Shown piece after piece: positions 21,584 through 33,120 of a stretch of DNA of 64,000 nt. Below the pieces are notes generated by a model, which was not told the origin of the DNA, ran no database searches, and was given only the letters and a program-made list of their open reading frames with translations. The position numbers were made by a program, and so were the translations under genes. Source of the stretch: Bidens hawaiensis (lineage: Eukaryota > Streptophyta > Magnoliopsida > Asterales > Asteraceae); assembly GCA_021521415.1 (NCBI GenBank), contig JAIQDT010001727.1, positions 372,001-436,000 on the forward strand, in the 5' to 3' direction. How positions within the stretch are numbered: position 1 is the stretch's first letter; the number at the start of each line of letters is the position of its first letter.

Positions 21584-23586
21584 TATAACACCCCGGCTAA
21601 AGCGGAAACGCCTGAGTGTGACGTATAGATTGCCCAAAACACATGTGACACTATTAAGTGACAATATTATCATTAATTCATTCCAAAGTATCAAGTACAC
21701 AAGTTATTTCAAATGAACAAACACAAGGGAAAAGGAACAAAACAAACATCTTCTTGTTTATTATTTAGATAACCTAACTTCTAGTATCCTCATCATTTCA
21801 TCCTCTAATGAAAGTACATGTAACATATATATAAAATAAAGTCAACTAATTGAATAGTTGGTGAGTTCACACAGTTTAAATACTACATAAAAATCATACA
21901 GTTTCATGAAAACTTGTGAAACACACATAAGGGTTATTTACACTAGAAACAATGGTCCATGAGTGTAAAGAATAAATGAAGGTCTTTTCCAGTTGGGATT
22001 GTGCACCAACGTACTCAGATCGGAGTCCCTTTTACACTAGAAACAATGGTCCTGAGTGCAAGGGGGTATGATCATACTTATCGAAGAAATCCATGCACGT
22101 AATATTTCAGCAAGTAACAAGTAAACACACAAGTCCATGATGCGAATTGTAGTTTGTAAATAATAAATAAACGAAATTGAATTTTGATAGGATATATATG
22201 CTACCCCCAAAATAGTAAAAAGGTAAAAAGGGGGTGTGAGAAACTCACCTTTGATATTGGAGACAACTTGAAATAATAACCGAAAGCGAGTTAACAAACG
22301 AAGCAATTGAATCTCACGAAACTATAAATAATAACGAAGATACAAAAATCAAGGACTAGCTACCGGAGTTATAAAGTTAATTAACTTATGGTAAATGGGG
22401 ACTTGGGGATTTTTAATGAGTTTAACAAAAATGAATAAAGTTTATATAAATCATTTGATGTTTATTAGTTGAAGAATGATTTGTAGACAAATAATTATAA
22501 CTTATTAATATAAGATTAAATAATAATATTAATAACAATTTATGATTAAACTTTGTTTCCAAGTAACATAATTAATTAATTAACTTAAATGTTTTGCATG
22601 AATTCTCTTAAAGAAAATTATAAATAGTAGTTATGTTGAAATAAAATACACAATAATTAATTTACTAAATTATTAATTCAAAGATATGAAGTATGTTATA
22701 TCTATTGTAAAATATTTTAAATAAAAGAAATTTTTATACATAATCTTATTTAAAAGAAAGTTTATAAGTTATGATGATCAACGAGTCATAAGATTTAGAT
22801 AAATATATATATATTCATGTTTGTTCTTGCAAAATAACTAGGCTTGATCCAAGATTTAGAAAAATCAAAGTGTTCATCTTGGATATCCATGATCATAATG
22901 ATTCTTAAAACCAAGATATAATATTTTTATGATAAAAGTAACATGATCATGAAGAACAACTTATGAACAAGTATGAACATTCAAGATAAAATCAAAACGA
23001 AGGCTATAAAATGCTTGAAATGGTAACAACTTACTTGTTGGTGCTCTTAAACTTAAGAAAAGAATGGATTGAGGTGTGAAAATAATGGAGGATTTGTCCT
23101 CCTTTTATATTGAAAATATAGAGTTGTTATGTCTTAAGGAAAATATGAAAATTAACCATATTTAATATAATTAAAACACAAATTAAAAATTGTTTAATAG
23201 GGTATTCAAAAGGTTTAACTATTTTAATAAATTTTATTGAATTAAAACATCCATTAGTTTTTATTAGTTAAGTAACATAGAAAAGATGATGATAATAATA
23301 ATAATTATAAATAATAAAAGTAGTAGTTGTAGTTAAATAATAATTCTAGTAAATTGCACGGGACATGTATATAAATATTTGATATTGATTATGAATGTTT
23401 TAAATGAGTATGTAATACTACAAGGATGGTGAAATGTATAATTGCATAGAAATGATCACATAAAATACATTAACGAAAATTGAGATTAATTAATAATATT
23501 ATAAAAATATATAAATTTAAATAGAAACAAAACCGAAAATTTAAAATGGGTCGGGTTTTCGGGTTTGAAAAGTAACGAATGTTACT
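21584..23586 (-). mobile_element. Solo LTR A (~2.0 kb)
   Basis: Flanked by a perfect 5-bp duplication GAGAA (21579-21583 and 23587-23591). The left end reads TATAACACCCCGGC, close to the TGTSACACCCC ends of solo LTRs B and D read in reverse; the right end reads GAATGTTACT. Both terminal dinucleotides appear mutated from TG/CA. It has no coding content. Family resemblance rests on the ACACCCC...GCGGAA end and length. Confidence 0.65.
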
Positions 23587-24109
23587 GAGAAGTTTATAGA
23601 AAGTGTTCGGGCAGAATAGAGGATAAAAAATATAGTTGGGACTAATACACCGTGGAAGAGATTATTTACCGCCCAGCAGCCAGCGTACCGGGCGCTCACG
23701 CTAGAGTTTTACTATTACGTTCATTTTCAGGTATTTTTTTTCTTTTGAATTAACTTATAAAGTAGATTTAACGGATGTGTAAATATTGTTTCAGGCCACG
23801 CCCGGATGGAGAGCCGCAGGTCCAGTTGATGCTTGCTGGTGCGGACACCCGTCAGGCGGAGGTTCGGTTCCGTATGTTCGGGGAGGATCGTTATCTGTCG
23901 ATGGAGGAGTTTGTTTTGGCGCTCGGCTTGCACACACCTCAGGATTTAATCGAGCATGTTTACACGGAGAGCATACACGATACACCAGATGACGTGTTGA
24001 GGCGTTTTTGGACAGCGATTAGCGATGAACCTTGGCCTACCGACGGCCAAGAATACGCCCCAGACTCCCGAGTCTCATCCATCAAGGAACCGTTGCACAG
24101 GTTTGTATA

Positions 24110-24167
24110 TGGATATAATATAATATAATATAATATAATATAATATAATATAATATAATATAATATA
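24110..24167. repeat. (TATAA)n microsatellite, left of foldback element
   Basis: An uninterrupted 5-bp period abutting the element. Its last 10 bases, ATATAATATA, match the first 10 after the element. Confidence 0.9.
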
Positions 24168-25767
24168 GGGTAAAGTTAAAATACAAAGGACAATAAAAAT
24201 AAGAAGAGTGAGAAGGAATCCAGTTCATTGATCATAGATTTGAATGGCTTAGATTAATTTAATAAATAAAAATTGATGGAAAGGGCATGAAGGTAATAAC
24301 ACACCTTTGTTGACTTTCTCTCTTCACATGCAAGGCACATGCCAATTCCCCTTATCATTTTAAAATGTCCATAACTTTTTCATACGATATTATTTTTTTT
24401 TAATGTCACCATAATAATAAGCGTTTTTTTTATCTTTAATATGAGTATCATATTGTTATATAAAAATAAAAAAAATTAATGGGTTTTTTAATTGTGTTTT
24501 TTTGTTGGTCATTGTGTCATTGTGTAATATATTGTTTTCGTTGTGTTTTACGTTTCAAGTCATTGTGTTATATATATTCACTATTGTGTCTTACGTTTTA
24601 GGCCATTGTGTTATACGTATTCACCATTGTGTCTTACGTTTTAGGTCATTGTGTTATACGTATTCACCATTGTGTTTTACGTTTCAAGTTATTGTGTAAC
24701 ATGTATTAATCATTGTGTTTTATGTATTAGATAATTTGTTGCTATTTATCATTATTTTTACATATTATTATTACACAATGGTGTTATTAGTATTTAAAAA
24801 AACATAATGATGAGTTGAAAGACACAATGACGAAAAAACACAATGACGAAAAAAGACACAATGATAAGCGAAAAGACACAATGGTGTGCGAAAAGACACA
24901 ATGGTGTGCGAAAAAAGACACAATGGTGTGAGAAAAGACACAATGGCGAAAAAAGACACAATGGTGTACGAAAAGACACAATGACGAAAAGAGACACAAT
25001 GATAAGCGAAAAGACACAATGGTGTGCGAAAAAACACAATGACGAAAAAAGACACAATGATAAGCGAAAAGACACAATGGTGTGCGAAAAGACACAATGA
25101 CGAAAAAAGACACAAGATAAGCGAAAAGACACAATGGTGTGCGAAAGACACAATGGTGTGTGAAAAGACACAATGATGAAAAAAAGACACAATTATAAGC
25201 GAAAAGACACAATGGTGTGCAAAAAGACACAATGACAAAAAAAACACAATGATAAGCGAAAAGACACAATGGTGTGCAAAAAGACACAATGACGAAAAAA
25301 TACACAATGACGAAAAAATGCACAATAATAAGCGAAAAGACACAATGACGAAAAAAGACACAATTATAAGCAAAAAGACACAATGATGTGCGAAAAGACA
25401 CAATGATAAGCGAAAAGACACAATGGTGTGCGAAAAGACACAATGACGAAAAAAGACACAATGATAAGCGAAAAGACACAATGACGTGATTTTTGTTTTA
25501 AGTTTTATATAACAAAATTATACTCATATTAAAGATAAAAAAACGCTTGTTATTATTATGAATTTTTTAAAAAAAAAATATCATACGAAAAAGTTATAAA
25601 CGTTCTAAAATGATGGGGGTATTAACATGTGCATTGCATGTGGAGAGAGAAAATGTGTACAATTACCTTTATACCCTTTTTCCTTTGGTCCTCACTTGAC
25701 ACATGTCAATTATTTATGACTTCTCACCCTTCTCATTTTTATTACCCTTTGTAGAATAACTTGACCC
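24168..25767. mobile_element. Foldback (long-TIR) MULE-like non-autonomous element
   Basis: Ends GGGTAAAGTTAAAATACAAA (left) and, reverse-complemented, GGGTCAAGTTATTCTACAAA (right). Inverted similarity extends roughly 300 bp on each side, including ATAAAAATRAGAAGRGTGAG and an ATCTTTAATATGAGTAT segment. Between the arms lies a tandem array, CATTGTGT-type on the left (24500-24730) and GACACAAT-type on the right (24785-25490), which is itself inverted. Flanking 10-bp ATATAATATA fits a MULE-size duplication but is ambiguous in the (TATAA)n context. There is no coding capacity. Confidence 0.75.
24785..25490. repeat. GACACAAT satellite-like array in the foldback element
   Basis: About 35-40 units of 17-22 bp, each GACACAAT followed by one of three tails (GGTGTGCGAAAA, GACGAAAAAA, GATAAGCGAAAA). 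Units are mixed in higher-order order. Long open frames here on the minus strand, in several frames at once, are an artefact of the repeat lacking stops. Confidence 0.85.
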
Positions 25768-25838
25768 ATATAATATAATATAATATAATATAATATAATA
25801 TAATATAATATAATATAATATAATATAATATAATATAA
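25768..25838. repeat. (TATAA)n microsatellite, right of foldback element
   Basis: Continuation of the 5-bp repeat on the other side of the element, ending shortly before the intron acceptor. Confidence 0.9.
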
Positions 25839-26604
25839 CATAATAATATTTTATTGTATTTTTATACAGGTACCTACATAGGCTTATCGCTCAGACCATA
25901 CAGGGTCGTCACCAGGGGCAGATCACTGCAACCTACGTGCCCTGTTTTTTTTTTTGCGATGCCTGCTTACGGGGAGACACTACAACCTAGCTCGCGCGTT
26001 CGGCGACTACTTTGCCATTTACTGGCACAGGCAGGGTCGCGGGTCGTTAGTCGGTGGCACGTTCGTTACGCGGATTGCGGTTGCTTTTGGCTATGGGGAC
26101 CGACTGGATGACCTACCCATTCAGCCGCTGATTCTCCCTCGAGAGCTGGGCCGTTCACGGGTACAGGACATGCGCATCATCCGGAACATTAACAGCCAGT
26201 ATCACCTGGTCACTGATCTACATTCTCCCCCGTACGTTGAGGTGTCGGAGGTGCATATTCAGGGCGCCGGGGTTGACAATGCAGACGGTGATCAGGTATG
26301 TTCTATTTTTTCGTTTAATTTTTTTTTGTATCTTCGTGTTATTAACGTTAATTTATCATGTTCATTACAGCCACCACATCAGCACCAGCAGCACGTTCCG
26401 CGTACATATCGCGCCGTGCGTTTGGATGCGGCCACTGACTCCCGGCTACGGAGAGTAGAGCGTGACGTATCACAGCTCCGTAGTCAGATGTCCAGGATGG
26501 TTGGGTATATGTTTGCCCAGCAGCATGGAACCCAGTACACAGCACCAGCGTCACGTTTCGACGAGGAGGGGAGCGATGACGACGCGGGTGGTGCTGCATT
26601 TTAG

Positions 26605-26675
26605 ATTTGTTTTTTGTATGTTGTTTCTCTTTCCCGAACTCGTTTGGTTTTTTTTCGAACTCGTAATGTATTAAA

Positions 26676-26714
<39 letters not shown>

Positions 26715-27223
26715 AATCTGGTTATGCGTTATGCTTATTTTGTTTTTTTTCAGTTTTAAAATTGTTGTTTCGTTATTACTTTAAAATCGATCAAAAATTG
26801 GATACACCCGACTAACAAAAAAAGAAAACAAACAGAACTCGTTATGTGGTAATTATTATTATATAAATCTCGTTCTTTTTATTTTGTTTGTTTTTAATTT
26901 TAAAATTGTGGTTTCGTTGCCACATAAAAAACCGATCAAAAAATGGTTACACCCGACTAACAAAACAAAACAAAACAAAACAAACAAAAGAAAAGACAAC
27001 AAAAAGACAAAAATACAATAAAATAACAAAAAAAAAATAAAGACAACAAAATGACAAAAAAACACATTTTTCCAAAACAACCAAGCAATCCATGGCATAT
27101 CGCCCGATCCGTGGCGGATTGGGTGGGTGTTTTGGAAATATCATATGGTGTATCTAAGTTCTAACAAACCCCTTTTTACACTTGCCGTTGGGTGGGGCCA
27201 CAAACTTCATATTTGTGTTGGTC
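26605..27223. other. 3' flank of Athila ORF1-like gene
   Basis: AT-rich with an (ATT)n microsatellite at 26677-26711, an imperfect duplication around a GTTTTTTTTCAGTTTTAAAA segment (26740 and 26890), a CAAAA-repeat (26955-26995) and GATCCGTGGCGGAT at 27108-27121. No gene seen. Confidence 0.5.
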
Positions 27224-27231
27224 ATCCAAGT

Positions 27232-27907
27232 TAGGGGTGTTTACGGTCCGGTTTTGACTGTTTTTGGGTCAAATCGTAACCAAACCGTTGTCAACGGTTT
27301 TTAGTTTTCGAAAACCGAAACCAAACCGTTGAAATTTAAAACCGAATCGTTATAAACGGTTTGGTTCTGGTTTGGTTCACGGTTTGAAAATTATAATTTG
27401 TTTTTTTTTAAATTGAAAGCCGACTTATTGGTTTCCAATAAACATTGAAAATTTATCACACGATGTGATTTTTTAACCAATCAAACATTAATTAGTAGTT
27501 CTTATGTTTTAAAATCCATTTCGATGTTAAAAAAGAAGTCTTGTAAGTTTGAACGGAAATAGCAAAATAATTAAGGGCCAATTCAATTTAAACGGTTTGC
27601 AAAATAAAAATGTTTCACTTAAAATTTCATAAATTAGCAGTGTTAACTTAAAATTTTAAGTAAGCTAATTTAAATAGTTATATATACATATAAATTATAT
27701 ATTTAAAAATTTAAATGGTAATTAAACCTCACGGTCCGGTCCGGTTTCATATGACCGGTTTTTGGTATAAACCGTAAACCAAACCGTTCGCTACGGTTTA
27801 AAACTTTTGAAACCGACCGGCCGAAAGTAATGTAAAAAACCAACCGCGAAACCAAACCAACGGTTTGAACAGTTTCGCGGTTTGAAACCGAACCATGAAC
27901 ACCCCTA
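27232..27907. mobile_element. hAT-type MITE (676 bp)
   Basis: Imperfect terminal inverted repeats TAGGGGTGTTTACGGTCCGG and (reverse-complemented right end) TAGGGGTGTTCATGGTTCGG. A perfect 8-bp duplication ATCCAAGT lies at 27224-27231 and 27908-27915, as expected for hAT elements. GGTTTGG/CCAAACC words extend the inverted symmetry inward. There is no transposase ORF. Confidence 0.9.
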
Positions 27908-27915
27908 ATCCAAGT

Positions 27916-29164
27916 GGGGCTCATGATTTTTTAATAGTTAATTTTAAAAAGATCACCATAAAAATGTACGAAATTAATTCTACATGTGTGTTGTATGTGA
28001 GAATTCAAAACAAGCAACTTTGTCTTTTTAATATAAATAGATCATCACCATCCAATTATCACATTAATTTAAAAATATTTTCAAATTAAAACTTCAACTA
28101 ACAAAAAATGTAACTACTCTCGAGTTACATAACATAAAAATAACATAAACAACCTCCAAAAAAAGTTCTCCGCTCTATTTGAGTTACATTACACAAACAT
28201 GTAACTACAAAAAATGTAGCTACTTAAAATCTCTTTATTATCTTCATCATGAACATTAAAATCCCTCAACATACGAACAAAAAATTTTCACTAGTTTAAG
28301 ACATGAAAAATATGTAATTACATATGTTTATAAATATGATAGCCCGTTAATGATGTTTCCAATTAACGATACATACTTTTAAACATGTAAAAGTATTTCT
28401 AACTTTAAAAAAATATATTTTTAAATAAGCTTATATATTTTAAATATATAACAAATATATTTAGTTTAAATATTTTTGAATATGTAATAAGTTTATAAAA
28501 AATTACATATTTTCAAGTGTGTAACGTGTTTTTAATTTTGTAACAAATTTGTAAAAAGGTTCACATATTTTTAAAAATGTTATGTTTACATATTAAGTTT
28601 ACATATGTATAAATAACTTTACATATTTTTATATATGTAACAAATTTGTAAATGTAATATAATAGCATGACTCCTTGCGCGTTGCCGCGGAGTTTTATCA
28701 TTTTTTTTGTAAGGATAATTAGGTCATCATAATCTTACTAACATTAGATTGAAATTTATAGTTAACAATAGGATATTGATCATAAAAACATCACATTCAC
28801 CAATCAACATTTTTAACATGTTGTTCACATGTGGAGTGCTAGTGTACCTATTTTTATAAATGTTCTTAAAGAATATAAAACTGCTACGTGGGTAGACTAA
28901 AGATGTAAAAATAAATACAACATAATCAAACAAATGATGAATTCCAATCACGATAGTAACATGGACCATTACAGAAAACTCTAATTATTTATCTCAATTA
29001 CTATTTAGTTTTCAAACTTTTATTAAAAACCAAATATACATTCATAATCGTTTTTATGTTCATTTACAAAATGTTTGACTATATTCCATTATGGATTTAG
29101 TATGGGCCAGTTGTTGCTTAAGTTTATTAAATGTTAATACAACGAATAAACATGTGTTTAAAAA
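27916..29164. other. AT-rich DNA, no gene seen
   Basis: Reiterated TACATATTTTTA-type words at 28280-28640 and a small hairpin-forming GC-rich segment ACTCCTTGCGCG...GGAGT at 28670-28693 that recalls Helitron-tail hairpins, but no CTRR terminus was found. No coding sequence supported. Confidence 0.45.
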
Positions 29165-29464
29165 ATACAACAACCGAACCCGGTAAAATTCCCACCAATA
29201 ACACAGCTATAAACAGGGTCTGGGGAGGGTGAGATGTATGCAAACTGTTTCTATATCCCAAATAATAGAGAGGTTGCTTTCAAATAGACCATCGGCTCAA
29301 AAAAACATACGTATGAGACCGTATACAAGAAACATAAGTATCAACACTAGCCCCCATGTCATAGGTATAATAGTAATATTATATCAGAATATATCAAAAT
29401 AGTCATAATAGTAAATAGATAAATAAAAATGAAGATATTGGTAATGAATGATAATAAAATAGTA

Positions 29465-29467
<3 letters not shown>

Positions 29468-29502
<35 letters not shown>
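29468..29502. repeat. (TA)n microsatellite
   Basis: An uninterrupted TA dinucleotide tract in the LINE 3' region. The LINE fragment at 1925-2768 also has a TA-rich tract near 2143-2170, so it may be an inherited tail feature. Confidence 0.9.
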
Positions 29503-29505
<3 letters not shown>

Positions 29506-30293
29506 TACAAAATTACAATAATATATTCTATAGCACTAAAAATAGGAAAATGAGAGCCCTTTTTAAGACACCTTTGTAACCAAACTCAACATTCTTCCTA
29601 AAAGTTCTTAGCCTTAATCCTATGTCTCCAAGAATTCATATCCTCAACCATGTTCACGGAGAGGTGCAAGTGTAGCATATCATGCCTAATCCTATCATCT
29701 CAAGTCAATTTTGGTCGGCCTCTACCCATCTTCCCCTCTATAGTAATGTTTCTACAGATCTAACAAGGGTCGTAATCTCTCTTCTCTTCACATGTACGAA
29801 CCATCTCAATCTCTCCTCTCTTATCTTATCTTATATGTTAGCCACCCCTAACCTATCTCGAGAAACCTCTTTTCTAATTATGTCCAACCTTGTGTGTTCA
29901 CACATCCACTTTAACATTCTCATCTCTGCTACCCCAGCTTTGCGCATGCGCCTTCTTGATGGCCTAATAGTTTGTTTCATATAACATCGCAGGTCTGATT
30001 GCGACCTTATAAAATTTTCCCTTTAAATTAGTTGGGGATCTCCTATCACACAACACTCCTGTAGTTGCTCTCCATCTACACCATCCTACTTGGGCGCGAT
30101 GGGCCAAATCACTGTTTATTTCCCCATCACTTTGAACAAACGATCCTATATACTTAAACATTTTTACGCTTGGAACTAGTTGGCCTTCTATGGTGATTTG
30201 GACCTTCTCATCGTTGTCTACCCCACCAAAGTCACAGTGAAGATACTCAATCTTAGAGTGACTAATCCTTAAACATTTCCTCTCAAAATCTGC

Positions 30294-30641
30294 TCACCAC
30301 TCCTCTAGCCTTAAATTTAGATCTTGTTTTCTCTCAGCAACTAGCACAATATCGCCTGCGAGCATCATGCACCACGGACCTGTCTCCTGAATTGACTTTG
30401 ACAACTCATCTAAGACTATCGCATAAAGAAATGGACTCAACGCTGACCCATAATGGAGGCCTACCTTCACGAAGAATAAGTCAGTATCACCCACGAGCAC
30501 TCGGACGCTTGTTGCAGTGTTGTCATACATATCGATGACCTCTATATCTATTTCCACGGGACCCCCTCTACTCTCTAGGCTATCCCAAAGCAATCGACGT
30601 GGCACGCTACCGTAAGCCTTTTCTAGGTCAATGAACACCAT
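30294..30641 (-). pseudogene. LINE reverse transcriptase core fragment
   Basis: 115 open codons covering RT palm motifs: DLEKAYGSVPRRLLW (motif A), HYGSALSPFLYAIVLDEL (motif B) and, in place of the FADDIVLV catalytic block, LAGDIVLV. The loss of one catalytic Asp and the flanking stops show it is inactive. Confidence 0.8.
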
Positions 30642-30710
30642 ATGTAGATCACGCTTCTTCTACCGATACTTCTCCATTAGCCTTCTAAGAATGTGTATCG
30701 CCTCTGTAGT

Positions 30711-32832
30711 TGTAACAACTGGTATTTTTATATTATTATTAACTGTTACCCGACCCATTTACGGGCCCAGACTATCTAATCAATAAAAATCCCGCACTTA
30801 TCTTGTTTATTTATTTGTTTTATTATTATTATTAATTATTTATATAATTATAACTTTCTTATATTGGCAAAACCAACCCTACACTAACGTTTATCCTACT
30901 TGGTACCCATTCTCAAACATTAAGGGTTCAAAATGAAAATTTTATAACCCGTTTCCTCAAACGGGTACCATGACCCGTATTCGGATCCCATCCCCAAATC
31001 CTTGCCTGTTTAACGAAACCCGATCTCAATTGATTTGCCTTGGACCATAATTTACGTTACAAACATGGTAATTGAACCGCGGATCATATTGCACATACCT
31101 AATACAGCCGAATCGAAAATCTAATTTTACTAAGTTAATCAAAACTGATCTGTTCTTCCTACTATAATAGCCGTCAATAACACGAACTCGTTATACTATT
31201 AAACGACCTTATTAACTCAATTAATCATACATAAACGATCCTCTCAACCTCGCAAACAAAAACCCCTTAACCTATTATGTTTTAGCAGCCTGCATGTGTT
31301 CGTCCTTAAGCATCTTCGGCCGACGCTGTTCTTGCCCAATTACCCATCATGTAATCGTCATTACAGGTATTTAAATACGTACTTGAGTTCGTCGTCCCTC
31401 GTATTACAATAACCCTATGGTTATTGGATCAATTACTTACGGATTTAAGCGATTGATCTTGTTAGGGTTTGGTTCTAAATCTGATTTGTTTAAGTGTTTG
31501 TTTATAATTTACAAGAACTGAGTTTTGTTTGCAAGTGCTATTAGCCCAGCTGGTTTGATACTTAATTATGGGGGCAGAGTTCGCAGGTTCGAACCCCTGT
31601 CATCCCGTTTTTCAGTTTATTTTTGGTAAATGCATGTTAAGATCATTTTTATTAAATATACTAATAATAATAATAATTATTATTAAATAACTGTTTTATT
31701 AAAAACCGACCCTCTAATACTTGTGTTCTCGTATCTCTCATTCGTGTATGTACGTATATGTGTAATTAGTTACGCATATATGTATATATGCGTATATATA
31801 TAATAACACGAAAACTAATAATTATTATTTAATATATATAACAAGTAAACTTTACTTATAAATATACAAACTAATAATATTTTTAAAGATGTATTTTACT
31901 TTGATTTTATAATTTAAACTAATGTTTTAATAAATATATAAATCAAGTAAACCAATTTTATAAAACTACAAATAATATTTAAGTTATATTTTCATAAATT
32001 AAAATAATCATTTAATATAATGTATCCTTATATAATATTATATTATTATAATAATTACTTATTAATGATTATCGAGCTGTTGTATTCAATCTTAAATCTT
32101 TACTTAAGCGTACCGTTACTCTCATTTTATCATAGGCTTTAACGTTCGCGTGTGATTCTTTTCCTCATTCTCGTTATCTTAAATCATCTTCGTTCATCTT
32201 CGAGGTGAGTACTACATTCCCCTATTTTACTTCTTTTTGCACGTTTTGGGGACATATGCGTAAATATACTTTTCATATATACTTATATACAAAACTGCAA
32301 CTTTGTCTTATGTGTTAACAACTTATATCTTTCTTGTTTATGTGCTTATTTGCTTTGTATGCTTCCGCATTCGGAGAGGTCCTACATATTCTCAGTCTAG
32401 TATGATCATACGCCAGTCGTTAGCCTTTGTGCTTCTCGACACTCAGTTATACTTGCTCATTTGGTTAATTTGTTATTCTCATTTGACTTGTTGCAAATTA
32501 CTTATTTTTATATATATTATATGTACATCAAATCTGGTGTGTTACTCAATCAACATGTGTTGTTGAAAAAAAATCTATTTTAAATGCATATGCAGGTTAT
32601 CGTAGAAATTTAATGCAGGTTGGTGAAGAGTTAGTGAAGAGCTTAAGTTAGAAATGATACGATCAAGATTTTAATTTGTAATTGTTGTTTGTTTAATAAG
32701 TTGTATTTTATACTTGATTTATTTGAAATAATTAAATAGATATTGAAACTTTTATTGTGCATGATAGTAACCTTGAGAGCTGTGACACTCAGTTCGCGCC
32801 CCGGCATTTCCGCCGTAGGTTGGGGTGTGACA
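30711..32832 (+). mobile_element. Solo LTR B (2122 bp) inside LINE
   Basis: Starts TGTAACAACTGG, ends GGGGTGTGACA, flanked by GTAGT (30706-30710 and 32833-32837). Removing it rejoins the LINE sequence CCTCTGTAGTGGACC, which is also present intact at 32972-32986. It carries an AGGTGAGT segment with TTTTGGGGACATATGCG near 32200-32255, paralleled in solo LTR C at about 41280-41335. No internal region or PBS. Possibly a Ty3/Gypsy chromovirus LTR, but the lineage is not proven. Confidence 0.8.
31536..31608 (+). other. tRNA-like sequence with A and B boxes inside solo LTR B
   Basis: TAGCCCAGCTGG at 31542-31553 fits the Pol III A-box consensus and GGTTCGAACCC at 31586-31596 fits the B box with one mismatch, followed by a T5 run near 31608. 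The intervening 32 bp and weak acceptor pairing argue against a real tRNA. It could be a tRNA-derived SINE head or a chance capture. Confidence 0.45.
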
Positions 32833-33120
32833 GTAGTGGACCGCCCCGGCATAAAACCAAATTGGTTTACTATAACCTAAGTTTCTCATCTAATTCTAAC
32901 CGCAATAATTCTTTCCCAAAGCTTCATAGTATGGCTTAGTAGTTTGATACCTCTGTAGTTCCCACAACATCCCTCTGTAGTGGACCGCCCGGCATAAAAC
33001 CAAATTGATTTACTATAACCTAAGTTTCTTGTCTAATTCTAACCGTAATAATTCTTTCCCAAAGCTCCATAGTATGGCTTAGTGGTTTGATACCTTGGTT
33101 CTTATAGATAGGGATTACCA
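32833..33120 (-). repeat. 144-bp tandem duplication within the LINE
   Basis: The block beginning GTAGTGGACCGCCC at 32833 recurs at 32977 with about 6-8 differences over 144 bp. Both copies contain the LSHTMELWERII-coding segment, so the LINE RT was internally duplicated. Confidence 0.8.

Larger units (their letters stand above)
24101..25869 (+). other. Intron 2 of the Athila ORF1-like gene
   Basis: Donor CACAG|GTTTGT at 24100/24101 and acceptor TTATACAG at 25869. Splicing joins EPLHR to YLHRL in phase. The 1769 bp consist of two (TATAA)n tracts and the foldback element, so the ancestral intron was short. Confidence 0.65.
23634..26604 (+). pseudogene. Athila ORF1-like gene with introns
   Basis: Four exons fit GT-AG rules: one ending at 23730 (TPWKRLFTAQQPAYRALTLE), 23795-24100 (FRMFGEDRYLSMEEFVLALG and SSIKEPLHR), 25870-26295 (YLHRLIAQTIQGRHQGQI; GGTFVTRIAVAFGYGD; LPRELGRSRVQDMRI) and 26371-26604 (acidic tail ending DDDAGGAAF). 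The pattern resembles the Athila ORF1 family (a retroelement protein of unknown biochemical role), but the introns and absence of LTRs suggest an expressed or captured derivative. A T11 run at 25945-25955 carries a one-base shift, and the exon 1 to exon 2 phase does not match, so it is probably a pseudogene. Intron 3 (26296-26370, 75 bp) is open in frame, so retention would also be tolerated. Confidence 0.6.

Noticed and set aside
24771..25481. Long overlapping open frames (up to 236 codons) rich in Cys/Phe/His
   Set aside because: They arise because the GACACAAT repeat lacks stops in several frames at once; composition is purely repetitive and the region is the array of a foldback element.
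26859..27144. Phe-rich minus-strand ORFs
   Set aside because: Product of CAAAA/AAAAC low-complexity sequence.
28665..28700. Helitron 3' end suggested by a GC-rich hairpin
   Set aside because: Stem is only about 5 bp and no CTRR terminus or matching TC start was found.
31536..31608. Functional tRNA gene
   Set aside because: A and B boxes are present but acceptor and anticodon stems do not pair convincingly; kept only as tRNA-like sequence.
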